NCBI GenBank assembly: GCA_905160935.1
Contig: CAJHZI010000609.1
Location: 476,501 to 540,500, forward strand
DNA from: Enchytraeus crypticus
Taxonomy: Eukaryota; Annelida; Clitellata; Enchytraeida; Enchytraeidae
Length of the DNA: 64,000 nucleotides
Reading direction: 5' to 3'
Each line of letters opens with the position of its first letter. The stretch's first letter is position 1. A program made the position numbers and the translations under genes. Below are positions 47,714-58,100 of the stretch, one piece after another. The notes beneath the pieces were generated by a model, which was not told the origin of the DNA, ran no database searches, and was given only the letters and a program-made list of their open reading frames with translations.

Positions 47714-47802
47714 TAATTCTAATAATATAAAGAACTGAACCACACCTTATATTAAGACTCTAGTTGGTAACTGTAGTTTAATCATTGTTTCCATTAATTA
47801 TT

Positions 47803-50038
47803 ATGAAGCTGATTCTTGAGTCGCTTTCTATGGAAGCTAAAATTAAATGGACTCTAATTCTGCTCCTTTTGGTGATTCAAACGGATGTTGTGAAAAATCA
47901 GAATATGCACGCTACCGGTAAGTACATGTACGTGCCATACGTATAATTCTCTCTTTCTCATTTTGCCAAAACGCTAGATGAAAGTAGCAGGCACATTAGC
48001 ACTGAGCCTGTACTTAACCGGCTTTGGCTTTCATCCTACCAAATCTTTGATCACATGCAAATGCTATGCCCCTGCCGAGCAATAATTGCAGCCTTAAAAT
48101 GAGAAATGGCTTTAAGGTAGTTTCTCATCAAGTTCTTCATTATTTGGTTAGCAGCCTCAGCCGTGCCCAGTTCAATATCTAGTCGACAAATTCCACAAAT
48201 TCACACGTGAACATGTTGTTGTTATCTATTAGCAGATGCTTGCATGCTATTTTCTATCAAAGCGCTTTTATCTGTAGTAGCTCAAATTTGATGATTTTGA
48301 TGTTGTAATAGATTGAATTAGAATTTTATTAAATATATCGTGGAAAGCTATGATGATTTAAAAAGTAGGATCTTAGCTATTGAATGTACGACTCTAAATA
48401 AAATTCTAACACAAAAATATCAATAAACCAAAATAATGCTAGTTTAGATTTTTCATTGATGATTGATAATAAAAAAATAAATCAGGTTGATTTTATAAAA
48501 TTTCTAGGTGTTATTATTGATGATCCAAAATTTACATTGCAGCGACATGTTTCCAGTGTGTCACTAAAAGTTTCAAAATCTCTATACGCCCTTATGCGAG
48601 TGAAATTTAAATTACAAAAAATTGCACGTTTTGTGGGGTTGTGCATCTGTATCTGTACTAAAAGATTTATTTTTACTGCAAAAACGAGCCATTAGAATTA
48701 TAAATAAATATGACTACTTTTCACATACTTCTCCGATATTTAAAGATCTATCTTTGCTAAAATTGTAAGATATCAATTTTTCTGTACTATGCTATTCCTA
48801 TTTAAATTTAAAGTAATTATCTACCTGCATAACCAATTCTTGACGGTTAATAAACCTATAGTTGATAGTTTATATTGTTTTGGATCAATAAATGAACATT
48901 TAATTTCCTTTTCATATAGGGACTACAATAACATGTATACAAACAGCATTCATTTTTCACTCAATCTTTTTTTAATTTGTTTTCAAGTCATAATAAACAA
49001 CAAATACAGCATACTTATAATTACAAACTAAACTAGTATTCAGAAAGAGTGTTACCACAAAAGGAGCCTAAGCTCTGTGAGGTAATACAGTCAGTAGCAA
49101 TTACAAAAAATAACAAAATTAATACGTTTACTTATTGACTTCTGTGCTACAGAATACTGTAGAACCTATGGCAACATACACATTAATTACTGGCCATAAA
49201 AGATAGTAAATATCTGAAACATAGTTAGATAAATGTAAAGTAAAAGATAGTCTACTTAAACCTTAGTCATAAGGTAATAAAAAATCAAATGAACTAAATC
49301 AATATTGAGCTAATATCAAACTAAACATTTAGTTGACTTAGGGTCTAAAAAGGAAATAGAGCTACATGTATGTATAGTGTAGGGTAAATTGTTCCGTAGT
49401 TTAGGACCACGTACATATGAGCTTTTCATACGAATATTGGTAGGCCTACTTTTTCTCTTAAGTACTGTATTCCTAATTCTTTACCTACACTTGGCTTGAT
49501 TTAATATTTGTTATATGGGACTACTAGCCTCTGAATTAAAATGATTTGATTGGATTTTTGTCGTAGCAATAAGGTAGGTATATTTCGCTTAAATATATTG
49601 CCTTCAACTGATAACTTTATTAATTGTGTAGGAATTTTGAATGGGAGCCAAATGGAGCCAATAAACGAGGAGTCGAGATTGATCAGAGTTCTTCTGGACC
49701 CGCAGAGATACGATAAACTGGCTCGACCTGTGCGCAACTCATCGAGAGCCGTCGTTGTCCACGGAGCGTACTACTTGGAGGCTATTCTTGATTTGGTTGG
49801 ACTTTTTACAGTTTACAAGTGCGATTAATAACCGATAGGTTTTTAATCTATTTCAAACCAAAAACAATTTGCATTCAAGATTTTATTGCTCGATTGTTGC
49901 ATGTAATTGATATTATATTTAGTATTTCAATTTATTTTATAAATATTAATTTATGACACAAAAGTCAAGAAGCAAAGCCCCCACAAAACCCACAAAAGCA
50001 CACATAACTAACGAAACACAATACACACGCAGAAGCAC

Positions 50039-50088
<50 letters not shown>

Positions 50089-51336
50089 GGTTTAACGTCC
50101 GTTTCCTCATACAAGGATGATGTCAGGAACTTCTGACGTATCAAAATTAGGAATACTATAAAAGTAACATAAATGTAATGTGACGGTTAAACTATCCAGT
50201 ATTTAAAAATGAAAGAAACGTAAGTCATTATCATCACATAAGAAAAATACAAAAAATTAATTGAGTCTTAAAATAGACAATCACAAGTTAAGGTAGTTAA
50301 CTAAAGCACTTCCGCACATACACTCTATATAAGCACAAATTTAGAGTTATTTATAAGCGTATCAAAATTAGGAATACTATAACAGTAACATAAATGGAAT
50401 ATGACGGTTAAACTATCCAGTATTTAGAAATCAAAGAAACTTAAGTTATTATCATCACTTAACCGATTGCTAATGAAATGACAAAAGGGATGTTAATCCT
50501 GCTATTGCATCTACTGCTGTATTACGCGATGTTTATTTTGCTAATCGAAAAAAAAGTTTGACACTCGGGTTTTCTCGTCAGTCACCCTATCTCCAGTGAC
50601 TCCATCTTTAGACTCAAGTATTGTGTGTGGCAGATATAATATTTGTTTATTTTCTCAGGACGAGAAGAATCAAATACTAACATCCTATGGATGGGTATCT
50701 TTGGTTAGATATGCCTCTATTTTTACTATGCTGTATTATCATTGTTACTGAATTTATTTAACGTTTATTTATTTATGATTATTATTACTCATACTATTGT
50801 TACTTAATATTAAGTATTTTGTTAATTTATGATTATATTCATATAATTAACTTATACTATTATTATTATTATTATTATTATTCTTTTATTATCACAATTA
50901 TTATTATTCTCTCTAAAATATTCTGCCAAGTGGCAGGTTCGAGGTACATATTCATACTCAACGTCTGCATTCACCCTCTATCAAGAGCACTGCATAGAGC
51001 AACAAGTTAATCACTTCACAACAAAAGGCAATACATTATCCATACCTTATGTAGTCTAGAGCTGGGAACAGATACGGGTTCTGAGGTGGTTTCTGTTTCC
51101 TTCCTCAGTTCTTGCTTAGTCGCTAATTACGACACCTGTGGTCTATTTTTAAGTGTCCCGAACAACAGTAATATTATTATTAGTGTTATTATTATAATTA
51201 ATATAATTATAATTACATTTTTAAAACTTTTTATTATGATTTAAGTTATTTATTCTCTAATTAAGTTTCTTATAATGTATTTTGATTGTTTATGATAGTA
51301 TGTGCTTGTGTGAGTGTGAGTGTGTGTGTATATATG

Positions 51337-51397
<61 letters not shown>

Positions 51398-54300
51398 TGT
51401 ATCCTGTCTGTTTATGATGAATAAAGAAATGAACATATTATTATAATAATTATAATAATAATAATAATAATAATAATTATTATTATTATTATATAGCATT
51501 ATTATTATTATTTTTACTTTATTAATAATAATAATAATAATTATTATTATTATTATTATTATTATATAGCATTATTATCATTATTTTTACTTTATTATTA
51601 TTATTATTATTATTTATTTTTAAATGCCCTGGGTTGTAAAGGGCCCTGGGCTAGAAAATAAGATAAAAGAGACTTTATTTAATTAAAGAGCTGAAAGAAA
51701 GTGGCGTCATACCCATTCAGATTTTTGGAAAACTGTTTCTAATTTGCAACACAAGATTTATCGTACTGCTATTTGCTAATGCTAAGAAAGAGTACTACTC
51801 CTCTTTGGTCAGTAAGGCTGAGAATGTCAAGAGTTTATGGACAACCGTTAATGATCTTTTACATAGATCTATTTCTCCTTCTCTTCCTTCTACTCCTGTG
51901 GAGTCACTGCCTGATTAGCAGGCAGCGTGACGTCGTGTGTTGACAGACTGTTTATTTATTGATTTATAATAAATAAATAGAATTTTAATGAAATTTAGCG
52001 TCTTGAGTGAATAGTTTTAGACTTAAGTTCATTGGCGTACTTTTAACTTGGTTCATAGTTCTATGTTATATTGTTAATCTATTATATAGTTATTTTGTTG
52101 AAAAATCAATTTGCAGTTTTGACCGTTATTTTACCGTTATAGTTGATCCGTTACACGTTATTTTATATTGATTTTAGTGTTTAAATTGTTAAAGTTATAG
52201 TGTTTACGTTTTGATCGTTAGTTAATTATTGCATATTTGTATTTTTTATGTAATTTGTGTATAACTATATTGCAATTTATATTGTACTTTCTGCATTGTT
52301 TACAAGTACTGTTTTTCCAGTTTTGTAAGCATGTTTCGATCGAGAATTCCGGTTAATTGTCTTCGAAGCAATATTTCTCTTTGCTCTCTTAACATCCGAT
52401 CTCTCTCTAACTCAGACCATATCATTGCTTTGCATGATTTGGCTGAGACTCACAAGTTTGATTGTTTTGCTATCAATGAAACTTGGCTATCCTCTATAAC
52501 CACTCCTTCTGAACTGATGTCTATTCTTCCTCCAGGTTATGATATGTTTATTGCAAATCGTGACTCTAGGATATCTGGTGCTAAGGGTGGTGGAGTTGCT
52601 CTCCTACTAAGGAAGCCCTTTACCCTTCTTAGCAATGACTGTCATAAATTTTCTTCATTTGAAGCAATTTCAGTCACTGGTAAATTTAGCACATGTACTC
52701 TGCATGTTGTTGCAGTGTATCGACCACCATCTTCTTCCCCTTATGCCAAACCTTTCTCTCTCTTTTTATCGGAGTTTTCTACCCTACTCTCCTTCCTTAC
52801 TACTTCTAAATCAGACTTTGTGATTACAGGTGACCTCAACATTCACCTTGATAATCCTCTTGATCCCTTAACTTAGCATTTTAATACTTTGCTGCCTCTT
52901 GTAATGCTGTTCAACATGTGAATGTTGCTACTCATATTGACAATCATACACTTGATGTTGTTATTGCACCAAGTCTCTCTGCTATTGATCCTTTAAGTGT
53001 TACTATTTTATCTCACTCGCCGTCAGACCATTTTCCTGTTGTATTCACTTATAATCATGTTAAGCCAGATACTATTAAAAATTCACCTACTGTTTCATTT
53101 AGGTGTGTAAATAACGTTGATCTTGATCTCTTTTGTTCTGATCTTGAAAATTCGACCTTGATCAAGTCTTCTGCTAATGATCTTGATGAATTAGTAAAAC
53201 AGTATAACACTACTCTTTCATCTCTACTTGATAAGCATGCACCTCTAACTACCAAGAAGCTTAGGAAATCTAACCCTTGGTATACTTCTGGTTTGAGAAA
53301 GCTAAAGGCTGCATGCTGTAGAGCTGAAAGAAAGTGGCGTCATACCCATTCAGATTTTTGGAAAACTGTTTCTAATTTGCAACACAAGATTTATCGTACT
53401 GCTATTTGCTAATGCTAAGAAAGAGTACTACTCCTCTTTGGTCAGTAAGGCTGAGAATGTCAAGAGTTTATGGACAACCGTTAATGATCTTTTACATAGA
53501 TCTATTTCTCCTTCTCTTCCTTCTACTCCTGTGGAGTCACTGCCTGAACAATTTTCCAAATACTTTACAGATAAGATAAGCAATCTTAGAGAATCTATCA
53601 CTCCAGCTCCTAACTCTACTCCTCATACTCCTGCAACAAAGTTTTCAGTCTATATCCTCTTGGATGTCTGCTAATTTCTTGGCACTTAATCCATCTAAGA
53701 CTGAATTCTTGTTGGTCGGGACACCTCAACAGTTTCTGAAGCTGAATGGGAAAACTCTTTCGTTATCTTCGGGTATTAAAATATCACCTGTTTCTTCTGT
53801 GAGAAATCTCGGTGTTATCCTTGATAAACACCTAACCTTCCACGAACACAACTAAAATTCACAAGCATGTTTCTTCCATATCCGTGATCTTCGTCGAATA
53901 CGTCCATATTTGTCACGTGAGACAGCTGCTACAATTGGTGCGGCTCTTGTGCAATCGAAGTTGGACTACTGCAATTCCCTGTTTTTAAATCTCCCTGGCT
54001 GTGATTGATCGGTTGCAGTTTGTTCAAAATTCTCTTGCGCCAGCAATTTTTTGTAGTTCCAAGTACTCACATCTTACGCCTATTTTGAAGTCTTTGCACT
54101 GGCTAAAGATTAAAGAGCGTATCATTTACAAAACAGCTTCGTTAACCTATAAGTCCATCACCATCCCTGGACAAACTTGTACGTCTCACTTGATTAAAGT
54201 GATGCAGCCTGCTATTACTCGGTCTTCTAAGTTAATTACTCTTGTGAGACGTAGCTTACCTTCACGCTGTAAGCTATCTAATCGTTCTTTCCAGCATGAT

Positions 54301-54890
54301 GCACCTCAGATCTGGAATTCTCTTCTATCCAATCTTCGGAAATCTTCATTTGAATCACATCAGCCTTGCTTTCCTATGAGCAATTCCATAAGCAGTTGAA
54401 GACGTATCATTTCCATCTCTCTTTTTCATCCAGTGTCCATGAGCAGCGACCTGCGCCTAAACCACCTTTTCTTTAACTCCCTTTACTTTGGACTGAATTT
54501 CTGGATTTTGGAATTTGCACCGTTTTTGGACCATCTTTTTTTGCTCGCCGGCTTGATTTTGTCTTAATAGTGCTCGATGTTGTCATTGATGACTGTAGCA
54601 CTCTAATTGTTGTTACTATTATTGTTATTATTATTAGAAGTTTAAAAAGAAGCGATTAAAATAATTTCTCTACACTCTGGGATGCCGCATTAGCCAAAGT
54701 GCCACTGACACAGACTGCATTGAAACGCTGGAGAGCAATAGACAGTCGCTGCCAAAGAAAAGCTTTTTCCCGTTGATCACCAGTAATGGCGCTGGTCCTC
54801 CTGCCTATTAGGTCAATAAAGTCTGATGCGACAGAGTTGATGGGGCCCAGGGTCTCAAAGGCAAATTATTATTATTATTATTATTATTAT

Positions 54891-54928
<38 letters not shown>

Positions 54929-55131
54929 TTATTAGTATTATTATTTTTATGTCAGATTGTGAAAAAATAGAGACTATATTTTATATTTCGATTCTAAATA
55001 CTATTTCTATTTCTGCATTTTCAATATTTTAGTAATAATAATTAATTAATTAAATTAATTTTCTATAAGAGTCTCAATGAAACATAATTTTTTGACAAAG
55101 TGTCAAAGTCTTCGTTGCCGAATATGATAAT

Positions 55132-55167
<36 letters not shown>

Positions 55168-58100
55168 TATTATTATTATTATTTTATATATAGATCTCTG
55201 TTAATCAAATATTGAGATAAATATGTAAGTGTGTTTTTGTAGGCAAATCTTTAGATACTTGCTTATTAGCATGTTTTTTTATAGAATTAGATGTCTGGAC
55301 CAGCGGGAATTTTCACAAAAACCTACGCTATAATTTTATAAAGTAGGACTTCAAAGGTTAATCTATTAATCTATTAAACGCAAGTATTCTATACAAGTTG
55401 TCCAGAGACTCTGGACAATTTCATCTACGGAATACTTGCGTTCGAGAAGTATTTGTCTAATTTTAAAGTTTCAATATGTTTCTTCATTCTATTTTTATAT
55501 CTTCGCTCTAAAGAAGAAGACTTTGGTACGAAACTTTGGTTTAATGCGTAAATTCTATAGACTATGTTGCTAAATCTGAATACATGCAATAATTTTGCAG
55601 TCATGGACGGATGAGTTTCTACAATGGAACGCTGAAGATTTTTCAGGATTAAGATCGATTGTTGTTCCAACAACTGAGACCTGGTACCCTGATATTGTTG
55701 TTAGGAATAGGTAGGGTTATTGTTACCTCTTTGCAATATAAAATAAGGCCAAATCTGTGTTTAGCGTCAGTTTCTGTCTCAAAATCATGTCAGTGACAGA
55801 TCGTGTACGGTACTGAATAGTAGTACAGTATTGAACAGTAGTACAGTACTGAACAGTAGTACAGTCTTGAACAGTAGTACAGTACTGAACAGTAGTACAG
55901 TCTTGAACAGTAGTATAGTATTGAACAGTAGTACAGTCTTGAACAGTAGTATAGTATTGAACAGTAGTACAGTATTAAACAGTAGTACAGTATTGAACAG
56001 TAGTACAGTCTTAAACAGTAGTACAGTATTGAACAGTAGTACAGTATTGAACAGTAGTTCAGTCTTGAACAGTAGTACAGTATTGAACAGTAGTATGGAA
56101 GTGAATAGTAATCATCATCATCATCATCATCATCATAATCATCATCATCATCTTCATCATCGTCATCATCATTATCATCACGTTTCCTTGAATCACGGTT
56201 TTAAACAGGGTTGGTTGGGATTAGGACCTTTTGTAGCGCTCACCAACCGAATGCCCTTTTTGACTTTGGTTTGAATCTTAGTGATTTTATATTTATGTAA
56301 AATACAAATTATTATTATATGCGTGCATGCTTTCAGGCCAGATGAAAGTTTTGTATTCCTACTAATTACTTGGACTTGAAATTTTTACTGAACAGCTATG
56401 GAAATATGAAAATATAGGTTGGTGGAAACAGTTGTGATGTAAGATATTTTCTAACGTTATTCATGTATTCTTACCCATTAGTTTCATCTAATTTTATTTG
56501 TGCAGTAGGCAATGCTCATAGCTGGACATAAATGATAAATTACTTTAAAATATATGTAATAATTCGTACAAGTAAAGCCTACCGATTACTTCATTTATTA
56601 ACTGAACAATGAACTATTTCATGATTGCACAATTTCTTATTAAATTTCTATAAATTTATATATAACCTAAAGTGCTTCTTATAAATAAGCATAAACTGGA
56701 TAGATCACTACAGACATGGAGCCAGTGGCGATGTCGGTAAAATATTCGACCGCGAGCAGGGGCGGGGTTCAAATCCTGGGCATGCCCGTTACTAATATCT
56801 CTTTCGAGTAAGGAAACTGACGTTAACATTAGCTTTTCTACTATCATTTATAACAGTGCAGATCAGCTATACGGTGATTTCTTGGACGCAACTAAGTACT
56901 TCACCTACGTGGGTTCCTCAGGGTTCACGCAGTACTGCCCTGCTGGTAAGTCCAGCACAACGTGCCTCCTCGATCTCACCTACTTCCCATTCGACGCTCA
57001 GGCTTGCTACATAGAGCTGGACAGCTGGACCCAGGATGTAACTAGGCTGAAACTGCTGGTCTGTAGTTCTTGATTGCTATGACTCACTTTTTATTAATCA
57101 GCTGGACTCAGGATGTCACTAGGCTAAAGCTCCTGGTCTGTAGCTCTTGATTACTATGGCTCACTGCTCAGACTTCTTTCCTGTCATCTATTGCACAGGA
57201 AGTCTTTGTTTCGATTCCAGTGTCAGATTAACTGTTAAAGTAGCAAAATTTCATTCAATAATTCATAGATAAATTTAAATTTAAAAATTAAGATAATAAA
57301 ATTTACGCGAAGATGGAAAATGTTTTAAGAGTTAACACACAACCGTTAGCTTGAGGATAGGTCAAATTTTGGCATTTGATGTTTGATAGTTGACTATTTC
57401 AAATTATTGAAATTTCGATTTCTAGATGAAGCATAAACAAATGATAGCATATTTCTTGAATGTAGATACTAAACATATGTTATAGATTTTGCTATAATAT
57501 ACATTAATTTTGCAAGCTTATAATATTACGTTTGCATTGAGTGTCATGATGTTTTAGTAAATTTTAATTGCTTTAAAAGATTTTTTGTTGTATTTGTTTG
57601 GGGCACATGTTGGTGCCTTAGGGCCTTTGAGTCCATTTCACTTCATCTTTATTCTTAGCGTAATTACATCGGGATGGACTTACATCTACTAAAAATTAGC
57701 ATATGAAGTACATGTAAATTTTCTACTATAAAAATACAAAGCCATAATAGGGATTAACTAAGTAATCTACTACTTTTAGAAATGGAAGAAACCCGGCTGA
57801 TTCGTATTAATAGTTTAAATCATGGGCTAGCCAGTCACTGACATCGCGTTTGAGTAAGGAAACTGACGTTAACCTTAGCTTTTTAACAGCTTTTTTCATA
57901 GTCTTGTGTATCGTTGACAACAATGAATCAGACTAGAAGTATGATCTGATTACCATCAGATAATTGCCTGACTGATATTCAACTTCATTCGAAGCTGGAA
58001 TCCCAATTTATCGTAAAATCTATGTTGATATATTAACTCTCTATACAATATAAACATATTTGAAGGTTATAGACCAAGTATTCACAACCAGTTATAGACA

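Larger units (their letters stand above)
44280..47802. other. Spacer between the two channel genes
   Basis: It holds the tRNA-like repeat at 45686, a possible LINE scrap at 46495 and a SINE C ending 90 bp before the gene 2 start codon. The other stretches are AT-rich with no gene. Confidence 0.55.
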
